From contig NC_087073.1 of assembly GCF_026151205.1 (NCBI RefSeq), positions 17,946,837-18,010,836 of the forward strand: 64,000 bases of DNA. Direction: 5' to 3'. The position numbers and the translations under genes were made by a program. Positions 11,701 to 22,353 of the stretch are shown in pieces. The notes beneath the pieces were generated by a model. It did no database searches. It worked only from the letters and a program-made list of their open reading frames with translations, and had not been told where the DNA came from. Every line of letters starts with the position of its first letter. Position 1 is the first letter of the stretch. Source of the DNA: Bolinopsis microptera (taxonomy: Eukaryota; Ctenophora; Tentaculata; Lobata; Bolinopsidae).

Positions 11701-14282
11701 TGTTTTACACTTTCTGTACCGATGGCCTATAAAGCATCAAGGTACTTGTGACCTGCGCTGTGCACATTAACTTATCTAAAAGCTAATTTCATTTTGCACA
11801 GTCCCTACTCAAGGGCTCAAATGGGATGAATTATGAGATAAGTCAAATTACTCAAATACTTCATAGACTCCCATTACATTTTGCGTGTACAGGAGTTGCG
11901 TCTGTGCTAGATATTTGTGTACAAATCTTTGGTATACAAGGCAGGGAAGCAATACACAAGGAGGCGTTTCGTTAATCACGATTCTTCATATAAAATGTTA
12001 CATTGTCGGAAAGTTCTCATGTAAACTAAATGACCTACAGGAGATTCACACACGGGTATAAAGATGATCCTGCTGGCAGCCGAGTCATTCGGTAACATTG
12101 ATCTGCAAAGAGCAGCTTTGAGTCTCATTGTCGTGGTTGTATGTGGACCTTACCGTGCTAGTAACCTCAACTTGGTACGTTTGTCAGCTGTTTTAACTAC
12201 TAAAAATGATATCAAACATCACTTGTTTTGTGGAAGTTTTGTTTGTCCTGTAATTCTGTTTCCCTTAGAGTATGACACCGTCGCAGCATTCAAGAAAGAA
12301 CAGCGCCGACGATGTTATGCACAAAATGTGGTCAGCTATCCGAACTAACAACGGTATAAAAGTCCTCATGTCGCTCCTTCTCACCAAAACCCCTGTAAAC
12401 CATGCTGATGAACTACGAATGGCCGCCTGTAAAGCCTTAAATGGTCTGTGTCGATCGAGGGGCGTTAGGCAGATCGCATCTAAACTGCATCTGATGAGCA
12501 GTGGACAGTTGCTAGCTTTAATGAGAGAGCCAATTCTTCCAGGTTTGTCATTTTTGTCTAATTAATTTGGTCTCAAGTGCCTGAGTCTTGTTGTCTAAGA
12601 TTGATTGAATACTGAATTATCATGAATTGCATCTTGTTCTGCAGAATGAGGATGCAAATTGTGATAATTCAACATCTTAGCGAAAGGAACCTAAACAAAG
12701 CAAAAACGGTCTACTCAATCTAACACAGGAACGCGCCCAAAACATTTTGATGGATTGTCTACGCGTGTGTAACGCGCAATGTCGTAAATTTAAGCGCGCA
12801 ATTCCACGCGGTTTCTTTAATTCAACCTGGAATCTGGATATCAGGTCGGAATTTCCGATGCACTTTAATGTGCCATCAAAGTAATGTAAACTATTTTTTC
12901 CTTACCGATGTATCGTGGCCCATCGTTCATGAAATAAATTATACTTACAATTTAAAATAAATAACCATGCATTGAACCACATGACTTAATATCGGTTATG
13001 TCACAGGTTTTTTTAAATTCATTTGATTTTTCAGAAAACGTGGAGACTCACTCAAAGTTCTGTACATACACAAGATCTCTATTAGAAGTATTGTTCGGGG
13101 TTTCAACAGACAAAGCAGCTAGTGAACCATCCTTGATGAACAAGATGACTAAAGTCGACATAGTATCTAAAACACCTATAACTTTCAATAAAGACGAGAT
13201 TTATAATCTATTGCATTCAAGTTTGCTTGAGTGAGTATGAAATGAAACTTTTTACACTCTTTCGTTTTAAATAAATATATGAATATTGTGAATAAGATAA
13301 AAACGGGCCCCGTCTATTTGATACTAAATTGCAAAAATGTTGTGCAATATTTTACACATTCTACCAAATAACATTTTCCTTATCAAAATCACTTTAATTT
13401 CAGGTGTGGACTAAAAAGCACCGCAAATGCTCTGGTAGATGAAGTAAAACTTAAGTTAGGAAAAGACCTGGCACTGTATCCTGTAAAATCAGAACCTCTA
13501 CTTCCCAGTACGACTCACCTCATGTCCCCTATTACTCCCTGCAAGAAATTAGTTATCCGTAATGCTCGATCTAGAGTAGCCAGCAGCAGCGAGCCGGATA
13601 TATTGCCTTCTAGTCTGCAGTCTCCTACAGCTGCACTTAGATCTATATGCTCCAAGGTAAGGCAATGTTATTTTGTACGGATTTCAGTTAATGAATAAAT
13701 CAATCTGATAAAGGTGATGTTTTTTTGTTTCAAAGATTTGTGACTATTCGCACTATTAAAATGGCTTAATCTCCCCACGGAGTTCAAAAGTTTGCAATCA
13801 AACAAAGGCAGGATTAATTAAGAATTCAAATAGCTGTGAAAGGTTATTACCGTATCCACTACAACAGATCGTATATATGATGAAAATATGACTAGGTACC
13901 ACAGAAGTTATTTGGAGTTAAGGATCACTTGGAGGCATTAGAAGCTCGGACAACAAACCACATGTACCACCCTCCATCACTCAATGACCTGGTCTACAAC
14001 TTTATGAGAGAACAGCATATGATGGTGAGCTATGTTATTTTTTAGGGTTATGTTATTGTTGTAGTCAATTTAGATCGAAAACTTTTCAAACTTACAAATC
14101 ACCAGTGAATAACCATGTCTTCATTTCTCTTTGTTTCCAGTGTGAACATCCCATGTCAATTGTCCCCAAGTTCTCACTGTTCCAAGAGCACAGATGTCCG
14201 GACCCCCAGCCTCAGCTCTACGAAGCTCCTGTAAATGTGGTCGCCAGGCACCAGCAGAGACAATATGGAGTCCCATATGGAG
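8704..14282 (+). CDS. DCAF1: DCAF1 (VprBP), N-terminal part: ARM-like region and LisH
   Basis: DCAF1 is the substrate receptor of CUL4-DDB1 (and EDVP) ubiquitin ligases and acts mainly in the nucleus. Fourteen exons join in phase: 8704-8923, 9121-9293, 9584-9682, 9903-10102, 10237-10375, 10788-10988, 11315-11453, 11569-11697, 12041-12174, 12269-12542, 13035-13230, 13404-13656, 13896-14024, 14141-14282. Family phrases include LLYRWALADREPL, LLSLGEYQE, LLCHKKFASDF, KHTCNAVRQYL, VVCGPYRA, MWSAIRTNNGIKVLMSLL, ACKALNGLCRS and VRQIASKL. A LisH motif spans the 13035/13404 junction (IYNLLHSSLLECGLKSTANA). LNDLVYNFMREQH and FSLFQEHRCPDP match the stretch before the propeller. About 130 residues at the N-terminus, compared with the vertebrate protein, are not found. 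The acceptor at 9,121 has a weak pyrimidine tract and is the least certain. Confidence 0.9.
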
Positions 14283-14392
14283 GTTTGTGTTGAGATGTTT
14301 TATGTTAGATACCACCAAATTCAGTTTATTACGTTACAGTGGCGAATACTGGCTCATTCGTCAACATTATGGGGGGTATCCAACACCAACAA

Positions 14393-14670
14393 AAACCCCT
14401 TTTACCTCAAATTCCCATTTTGGGGTTGGGTTTTTTTGGTTTTTTCCCTCTTTTTTGTAATTTTGTATCCAATTATTTAAAAACCCAAAAATACAAAATA
14501 CATAAAACAAATAAAACATATCATAATTGATAATGGGGATGATGGAGGGTAACATATAACTTGGTCTCAAATGAATGTAGGTGTAAATAATATAAATTCT
14601 AACATTTTTTTGTAATAAAAACCAAAAAATACCCGAAAAAACCCAACTTTACCTCAAATTTCCATTCTTG
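14393..14670. repeat. Inverted repeat flanked by a ~20-bp direct repeat (MITE-like)
   Basis: Within the large DCAF1 intron, GTTGGGTTTTTTTGG near 14,425 faces CCGAAAAAACCCAAC near 14,633. The pair is bracketed by near-identical copies of TTTACCTCAAATTYCCATT at about 14,401 and 14,649. The arrangement resembles a small transposon or a slipped duplication. No coding sequence was seen. Confidence 0.4.
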
Positions 14671-14906
14671 TTTAGCTCTTAACTACAGATTTGTGGCGAA
14701 TAACTTACTCTACACGAACATTTAATTAGTTTGATGGAATATGATATATGGCATATAATTTGGTTAACAATTAAAACATATTCGGTTAAAACTTTAAAAC
14801 TAAATATGCGATTAATTAAGTTTTTAACTAGAACCGGGTCACTGGAACTTCAAACTAACTACTAGAACTAATGATAGAACCTCATAACTCTGTACGATTG
14901 TAATAA

Positions 14907-16532
14907 TTATAGTAAACGCTTACCCTCGTCGCAAATATTATCAAGCCGATAAAATTCTCTTACTCGATTGTCCCAATAGCCAGACCTCTCGTAGTTTTCG
15001 ACTTGATCTTTTAGCAGTTCAAAATCCGGAAAACTGAGCATGTTTTCCAAGAACTGTAACTTGGATCCAAAGTTGCACGTGTTCACAAAAAGCTGACAAG
15101 AGTTAATGTTACGTGAGGCAGTAAGCCCTGTCACCAAGTTAGCGGGGGTAGCTCCACTGATCACCTTCTGTGGGGGTGTTACCTCGCCTGCCAACCGGAA
15201 GGTGCTGTCATGTTCTGACAGAGAGAATCTTTCGTAGAGAACCTCGGATATCCCCCTCACGTTCCGCTTCCGGATTGTCGGGACCAGAGAGGCGTTCTTT
15301 TTGATGACCTGGGCGGTGGTCTCTGCGCTCAGTGCGCTTGCCAGGTCGAGGATATCTGTAGGAACGATCTGTTTGCCACTCATCTCCGAGTTCATGGGAC
15401 AGTAAGGTGGACAGGTAAGACCGTCTGCATCGTGCTTCTTGATGATGCCAGGCAGCTGTGAGGTAGGGAGGTAGACCACGTCCGTTGCATCTGCCAAAAT
15501 CACCTTTATAGCCCCCGCACGAGTTATCCCTAACTTTTCTGTTATTTCTAGAAACTTCCTAGCTGTTCTTACAGCATCTTTGTCGTAATCAACTAGGTTG
15601 ATTGAGGCATTGGTCTCTATGTGGAGTATAATGCCAGTTAAGGGAAACCCTGCTCCAACAAAAGTGAAGTTCTTGTCTGCTAAATTTTTGTATCCAAAAA
15701 GCTCAGGAAACGCTGAAATGAACCTTTCTATTTTCGGCGAATCGGACGACAGGTTGAGAGCTGACCGAAGGATCGGGTTGTTGTTCAGCATATCACCCGA
15801 GGAGGTAAAGTGGTACTTAGCGGCGGAGTTCTGTAGAATGGCTGGAACCTTGAGTAGCTGGAGCTCCGCTGTTACCAACTCGGAGTAGTTCAGAAAGTAA
15901 AGGAAAGGTAGGTCCGTGTAGACTTTAGGGTACTGGAGCTTCAAGGAGCGGGGTAAGTCAACGACCAGTGCTTCAAGCAAAGTAACAGGAGTAACATGTA
16001 TCGTCCTCTCAGTAGCCGTGTTTCTCACCATATCCAGATACTGATCAGGGTAATCATCAGCGATGCTGAAGATGAGATGAAGAGCCTCCTGTTCCATCGC
16101 CTCCTCTCCGTGGATAGCAGTATTTCTCAGCAGAGTAACATGCTCCTGTGCTTCAGAGAACACTGCTGACATCACTCCTTTCAACTTCTGGGGAGAGTAC
16201 CTCATCAGAGTCAAGCCAACTGCGGCACTCAGACAGGTATTTACCAGTTGGCAAGGTGCCAGAGCATATTTAGCAGACCTCTCTGCTCCCATTGAGTCAT
16301 CCCAGAAAACAGGTTCCTTGCTGCACCGTCCTGTTCTCTCCCACTCTTTGTGAGAGCATAAGAATTCCCACCGGGTATGGAGTTTCTTGGAAAGATCTAC
16401 AAACTCCTCTATAACTCCGGCGACTGGTCTTTTCTCAATGGAGATTTTATCCTGATCGAGGATTTCATGAGCCGTCTTTGTAGGGTTCTGTACAACTTCT
16501 ACATTCTCATTTTCTCCAACTGGAAACTTCAT
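14907..16532 (-). CDS. Nicotianamine-synthase-like SAM-dependent enzyme, nested antisense in DCAF1 intron
   Basis: One uninterrupted frame of about 541 codons. The first ATG is at 16,532 and an in-frame TAA lies a few codons upstream. The C-terminal half looks like the nicotianamine synthase / opine-metallophore synthase (CntL) fold. LPFLYFLNYSEL (residues ~208-219) sits where NAS has its PYYxNY stretch. The SAM-binding loop FTFVGAGFPLTGIILH (~289-304) matches FVGSGPxPLTS. The acidic β2 end is LVDYDKDA (~313-320), ILADATDV fits the next strand, and CQLFVNT fits the final strand. In this family the enzyme moves aminobutanoyl groups from SAM onto an amine or amino acid, giving metal chelators. 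The N-terminal ~200 residues exceed the usual ~320-residue NAS and are unrecognised. The residues after the SAM loop diverge, so chemistry is not assured. The 3' end reads GAGGGTAAGCG, a possible donor overlapping the last codons. I found no downstream exon. Confidence 0.65.
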   Translation of the reverse strand: MKFPVGENENVEVVQNPTKTAHEILDQDKISIEKRPVAGVIEEFVDLSKKLHTRWEFLCSHKEWERTGRCSKEPVFWDDSMGAERSAKYALAPCQLVNTCLSAAVGLTLMRYSPQKLKGVMSAVFSEAQEHVTLLRNTAIHGEEAMEQEALHLIFSIADDYPDQYLDMVRNTATERTIHVTPVTLLEALVVDLPRSLKLQYPKVYTDLPFLYFLNYSELVTAELQLLKVPAILQNSAAKYHFTSSGDMLNNNPILRSALNLSSDSPKIERFISAFPELFGYKNLADKNFTFVGAGFPLTGIILHIETNASINLVDYDKDAVRTARKFLEITEKLGITRAGAIKVILADATDVVYLPTSQLPGIIKKHDADGLTCPPYCPMNSEMSGKQIVPTDILDLASALSAETTAQVIKKNASLVPTIRKRNVRGISEVLYERFSLSEHDSTFRLAGEVTPPQKVISGATPANLVTGLTASRNINSCQLFVNTCNFGSKLQFLENMLSFPDFELLKDQVENYERSGYWDNRVREFYRLDNICDEGKRLL

Positions 16533-17656
16533 CCCCACTTACTTGTAGAATATCGGTTGTTATTTGTGCTACGGAGTGAGAACAAAAGACAGCGTATGGA
16601 ATTAATTTAAAACTAGACTATCTATCTATACTATATTTTAAACTTGAGGAAATCTCCCCGGAAACGGCATAAAAGTAGTAAAAATTGGCCAAAAACCGTC
16701 CCTCCGTTGAGAACAATTTCAGCTCGCAAATGGAGTCGAAAACTCGAGATTTTTAGGAAGATTGCAGAAAAAGGATATGTAGCTATTATAGTCATTTTAA
16801 AATTTTGATTTAGACTTTAGATTTTCTATAATTAACGTCGGAAATGAGGATTAATTAGCGACAGAATAATGGCGATATTTCAACAAAATTTTACTGCGTC
16901 GTTGCTACGCAACATCAAAAGATTGCACGTGCAATATGATGCGGTAAAAAGTATCGTCTAGGGCACACCTAGACCTATTTTCGTCATTGTCAAATAAAAT
17001 ACATACTTTCTATAGGACAGAGGTAGATGCCCTAGATGATGAAGAGAAATTAGAACATAACTGATATTTTAAATTTCGAATAAAGCTTTCGACTTGCGGG
17101 TTTCTAGTATGTAATAGATATAATAGACTAAAAACAGATATTTTAATAACACTTTGCTACGAAAGTAAATGGTTTAAATTGAAAATGTTAATAATCACTG
17201 TTCTTAATTTGGTGTGATCGTTATATGATCGCACGGTCTGATAAAAGAAATCGAATCCGCCCAAAACACAACACTCTGAATCTGGCAGTCAATCTACGCT
17301 TTTATCATTTTTCTCGCTATCCTAGGGGACAGTGGATGTATCTATCTTGTAATCTACTCACAGAGTAGTTTTATGAAGTGCTGGCTTGAATCAAGACTCA
17401 AGTCATATCTGCAGCTGCTCTTAACCACATAAAAAACTAGCAAATTTTTGAACAAAACAGAAATTGTGTAGATCCGGCTGTGCAATACTTATACAACAAC
17501 ACAATTAACTGATCGAAATTGAACGTTTAGTAGTATGGCGACTGGAAAACCTAACCGTGCACAACCATCGCAAAATTTTGCTTTCATCAAAATCATAATA
17601 ACTATGTTGGTATTACAGCTGTGCTCGGATTACAATAACCCACTCTATAACCTCAG
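16533..17656. other. Remaining DCAF1 intron, upstream of the nested gene
   Basis: About 1.1 kb of AT-rich intron that must hold the minus-strand promoter of the nested gene. The motif CAAGTAAGT sits just 5' of its ATG and could be a donor of a 5' untranslated exon. A CACGTG lies at about 16,926. No exon was seen. Confidence 0.4.
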
Positions 17657-20600
17657 GTAGAAACGGTCGATACAGGGACTACAAGTACATATTTAGCAAG
17701 TTCAAACCATACTACACGCTGAGAATGGACAGTAGGAACGCAGAGGAATGGGAACATGTTAACTACACCAGCTGTCTAACTTTTTCAGATTATATAGTTG
17801 CGGGCTGCAATACCGGCCAGATCAAGGTGATCACCTAACTTTATTTGTATGTCGAAACTTCAAACGAAATTCATAGTCGTATTGTGATGGAATAGGTACT
17901 CAAATGACCACCAAATGGGATGTCAATGAACGAGCTAATTAACTTAAATTTTTCGGGGAAAAGAAGAGGCCCGGTATGTAGAATAGTTAAAGTGTACTTT
18001 ATCTGTTTTTGGATCAAGAAAATTCAATTGTTCCATAGGATGTGCTATTACCTTATTAGATTTGTTTAGATTGAACTTTCTAAATATCTCTGGAATTCTC
18101 AGGTATACAAGATGACAGAACACCCTCCCTACTATTGTATGCAAACAACTGAGAGTGCCGAATGTGAACCAATTACCTCTCTCGTCCTCTCACAATCTTC
18201 CAAGATGATGGTATCTAACTCAACCGGAGTAAGTCCTCCCTCCATCCCTCCCTCCCTCCCTCCCTCCCTCCCTCCCTCCCTCCCTCCCTCCCTCCCTCCC
18301 TCCCTCCCTCCCTCCCTCCCTCCCTCCCTCCCTCCCTCCCTCCCTCCCTCCTCCCTCCCTCCCTCCCTCCCTCCCTCCTTCCCTCCCTCCCTCCCTCCCC
18401 TCCTTCCTCCCTCCTTCGCTCCTCCCTCCCTCCCTCCCCATGAATACGAAACAACAAACGAAATACTAATTAATACGAACAAAGATTATGGAAACTGCTA
18501 TTTTATTGAGCAATTTGCAAAGTTTTCATGCTTAATGAACCATCCCTCATATTCTCCTAATCAGATAAGATTTGCGACAAATATACTGTGTTTTAATATG
18601 ATCATGTTATAAGCTGCTCTTCTGCACATTAATTTCACCAATTAAGAATTTCTGTGGGTCACACTTTGACACCTGTTCCATATCTTATCTTAGAACTAGA
18701 AGTTCTGCATCACGCTGGAAATCTAACTGGATCTCATTTATACAGAATTCCTACTTAACGTCGAAGAAATTGAATTGATCTTATGAGAAATTATGATATT
18801 TTCAGGCTCCATCTAGTTAAGATTACTTGGTATGCGCGAAATGTGACCAGCTTACATTAGGTTTATAATTAGATCAGCTTATCAAAAGAACGATTACATC
18901 TGGTCGTTTTGGTAGCGGTTATGTACAGAGCTGTTAAATATGAATAATTTATCCTCAATTACCTCGCTGTATTAAAAGTTAAATAAATTACCTAAAATAC
19001 GCGAATAATATGTAAAAAATTCGGCGTTTGGACTACACTTCTTGATATCGCCAATCTTAAGCCATAAACAGTTCCAAGTAATATCTTAAGTCTATCACAG
19101 TTTCTACCGTGTACGTAAACAAGAAGAAGCGTAAAGAAGCGTGGCAATAATTTTTAGAGAAATAATTGTACAAGTAATCTGTGCCAATTAAAAGTTTGTG
19201 GTAGAAAAGCTTCCTGTTTATGCTAAATGAACAAATGCTGACAACGTCACAGATATCACGAATTTATAGACATATTATACAAAAGCACTAAACGAAATTA
19301 TGGTGGAATTCTGACCTCTCCTGTTCGGTTTATAATATACATTCTTCACGTCTTAACATACGGTTCATCTTTAAACTCACTGCCTGAAAGCTTTCTAGGG
19401 AAATTTGTAAATACGTCTCCAACTGATTTAATCACATTTCAGCATAAATGTTCTCAAATTTAAGGTAATTTTGCGAAGTTTGGAACAAATTTAGTGTAAA
19501 AAGATAAGGATTTTAAACAAAAATGGCCTGATTCTGAGCCTCATCAATGGGCTCTATAAAATGTATACCTTTACCACTCAACAGGAGGGCGACATTGACC
19601 GACCAAACAACAGCTGCACAATATGGGGTGTGCGGAGTCCTGGTAGCAGTGAGGCGGGCAACAGTCGGGATCTGCTTGAACACCGCCACGCTCTACAAGG
19701 GGTGGACCATGCAGTCTTCAGGTACTGGTCTGTTCAAGTACAGTTTTGTGATATCAGTATATACCATTTCCAATTTCTTTTCACAGAAGAGTCGGATTGG
19801 TTTAATTTCTATTACCACGAAAAACTCCTTTCAGTTATCTATCGGACGATAAGCTGCTCTGCACAATGCCTGAACACAAGTCCTCTATCGTGGACTGCTA
19901 CACTGGCAAGACCGTCACTGTTCTAGCTAACCCTCCCGGGTGAGTGCTGAGCGTTTTCATTAGCTACTTAAACAGTTGGATTGTTCTGGAGATCATAATT
20001 TTGATAAATTGTTTATTTCAATCTTCTACCTATCCATCACCAAACACTGTATTCAAAGTATCTTTATCTCTGTCACCCAGATCAAACGGCTACTACAAGA
20101 ACCACGCGGTATTCAACTTCACGGACGACCTGGTGTTAAATGACGGTGTACTGTGGGACTACAGGACCCCCAATGCTATCCACAAGTTCGACAAGTTCAA
20201 TAACTTTGTCAGCGGAGTGTTCGCTCCCTCTGGTACGTGTTGTTTTGAAGATCTGCTTCATGTGTGCTACATGAGACATGGCCAATGTTCATTTTTCATT
20301 CTAGAGACTTGAGCGTTTCAATGATATTCAATTGCCGATTTTCACAACTGTAAAATCAGGTATTGACATAATGATAAACACGGAAGTCTGGGATATGCGA
20401 ACTTTCAAGCTTCTCAACACCATTAACTCACTTGATAACTGCCTTTTGAAGTACAACCACTCTAAAGACGTGATGTACGGACGTAAGTACTCATTTCACC
20501 AAACCAAAAGGGTCAATTTACTTCTAGGTAAGGATCATAGTGATAAATATGGATTATTCTCGGTGTTAGTCCAACTAAAACATCCGAATAATAAGGAAGA

Positions 20601-22353
20601 TAATAACTTTCGCAATTACACTTTAGCGGATTAAAAATTGTTTACTACGAGTTTTGATTCTTTTCACTCTACTTTAAAGATAACAAAAACATAATATCTC
20701 CAAACAGTGTCACATGTGAAGCAGGAAATACTAGACCACGAGATCAGTCCTTCTTACAAGCACGTTCTCGGCCCATTCGAGAGCACATTTAAAACATTTG
20801 CTGCTGACGGAGGCTACCAGTCTCTTGGTACTTTCGATGTTGGCAAACAGATTGTTGACTTGAATTTCTGCAGGTTTTAACAAATCAACAGATGTTGTAG
20901 GTTTTATCGTTTATTTATTTGATGTTAAGGTCATGCCAGTTTGAGTTCTAACCACATAATTCTTATCTCGAAAATGATAACACTTTCTCCAGGAGAGATA
21001 AACTTCTGGTGACAGTGGAATCAACCAATGAAGAGTTCACACAGCTCTGGTCAGGGGGCTCCGTCGTCAAACTTTACTTAGTAAGTTTCACAAAACCTAG
21101 CTTAAGCCTTAATTTAGCTTACAAATCCCTTTCATTTCACCCGTGTATCACGATCACAAAAGAGCTGAACCCAAAATGCGCCATGATATTTTGAACAAAA
21201 GATAATAATTGTTGTTCTCAGGTAGGTAGAAGTAAAGCTTCCCGAGAAGACGACGAAGAAGAAGAAGACGAAGAAGATGATGACGATGACGAAGATGACG
21301 ACGATGACGATTCTGTTGACAACTCCGAGTTTGATGACGACGATGGTATGAAGAACATTCCTTGTTATCACTCGTTTAAGTAGATGGTGGTGGTTGTTGC
21401 AATTCGTTTTCCCACGGTTCAATTTTAAAGTTGTTATTACCAAAAATATAGTTGTGGTAAGAGTTGAGCGGGTTGAGTTTGTGAAATAAGGTCCCACGGT
21501 TAGCATGTTACATTAACATCTCAGCAGCTTGTCTCTTCTTCAGGCGTATCCGATTCATCTGCCCCCACTTCTCAACTCACCTCTCAACCCGCTAGTTCAC
21601 AAGTCACCCTTCAATCCTCTCAATTAGCATCATCGGGGCAAAACGTGACGTCATCGCAGAATCACGTGACGTCATCACAGAGTCCTGACACGTCATCATC
21701 ATCATCCTCAAGCAGCTCGGGTAACCGTGCAGCACTGAGTTTGAGGCCTCGTTCTCGATGCATAATATAATAGGGGTTCATGTTTTTTGGCCATTTTTGT
21801 TCAAGCAATACCCTATTTTTAAGTAGATTAAATTATGAAATTGCCCGATTCGAAACCTCGCAAAAATTTTAAATATGAGAGATTGAACAAATGGGTTAAA
21901 CAGAATGTACAACAAATACGTTAGTCCATTCTATTATGGATTGATCCATCTATTCTCTTCGCGTCAGTCGAGAGGGACCATTAATTTCAAGTGTAATATT
22001 TTATTCCTGCTATATTTAAATCCTATCTATTTTAGATGACGGCTCAATATCAGAAGATGTAATTGACAGAATAAGTGATTCATCCATGTCTCAAGATGAC
22101 GACGATGATGACGACGATGAAAACTCAGCCATGGACCCTCAGTCCGCTCTTAACTTCTCTGTCGTGTCTGACTCCGACGATGGTGAGTGAACGTCATCCA
22201 GTTTTGATGAATAACTTATTTAACTTATCTAAATTATTTAATAAGTTTTTCTCGAGGTCCATCTTCAGTATCTGTCCATCAAACTTATTATGAGGAAATT
22301 TTCAAGTTTAAGAAATATTTTTTTCAGATCACACTCAAGGAAGGATAGTTTGA
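17657..22353 (+). CDS. DCAF1: DCAF1 (VprBP), C-terminal part: WD40 propeller and acidic tail
   Basis: This continues the gene across the intron holding the antisense ORF. Twelve exons: 17657-17826, 18103-18228, 19585-19721, 19835-19939, 20081-20232, 20360-20482, 20708-20873, 20993-21080, 21222-21345, 21544-21720, 22036-22182 and 22328-22353 (TGA). All phases agree. The propeller starts [10 protein letters not shown] and includes [29 protein letters not shown] and [15 protein letters not shown]. The two WDxR boxes (WDYR, WDMR) are the conserved DDB1 contacts of this family. [18 protein letters not shown] and [12 protein letters not shown] are further matches. The tail has Asp/Glu runs ([18 protein letters not shown]), a Ser/Gln/Thr-rich exon and a second acidic exon, as in animal DCAF1. 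With the first part this gives about 1,322 residues, against about 1,500 in vertebrates. Confidence 0.92.
18233..18437 (+). repeat. (TCCC)n array directly after a DCAF1 splice donor
   Basis: About 200 bp of TCCC repeats with a few CTTC interruptions start four bases after the GTAAGT of the donor at 18,229. The sense transcript is pure pyrimidine at the start of the intron. The other strand is (GGGA)n, able to form G-quadruplexes. Long open frames over it are repeat artefacts. Confidence 0.95.
21646..21674 (+). promoter_or_regulatory. Two perfect CRE octamers inside a DCAF1 coding exon
   Basis: TGACGTCA occurs at 21,646-21,653 and 21,667-21,674. The starts are 21 bp apart, and a CACGTG overlaps the second site. 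Both are palindromic CREB/ATF sites and also encode part of the Ser/Gln-rich stretch. They may be functional or a by-product of a short coding duplication. Confidence 0.35.

Noticed and set aside
18112-18612. Proline-rich (PPSLPPSL) open frame and Gly/Arg frames opposite
   Set aside because: They are produced by the TCCC microsatellite. Only 18,103-18,228 is DCAF1 exon.
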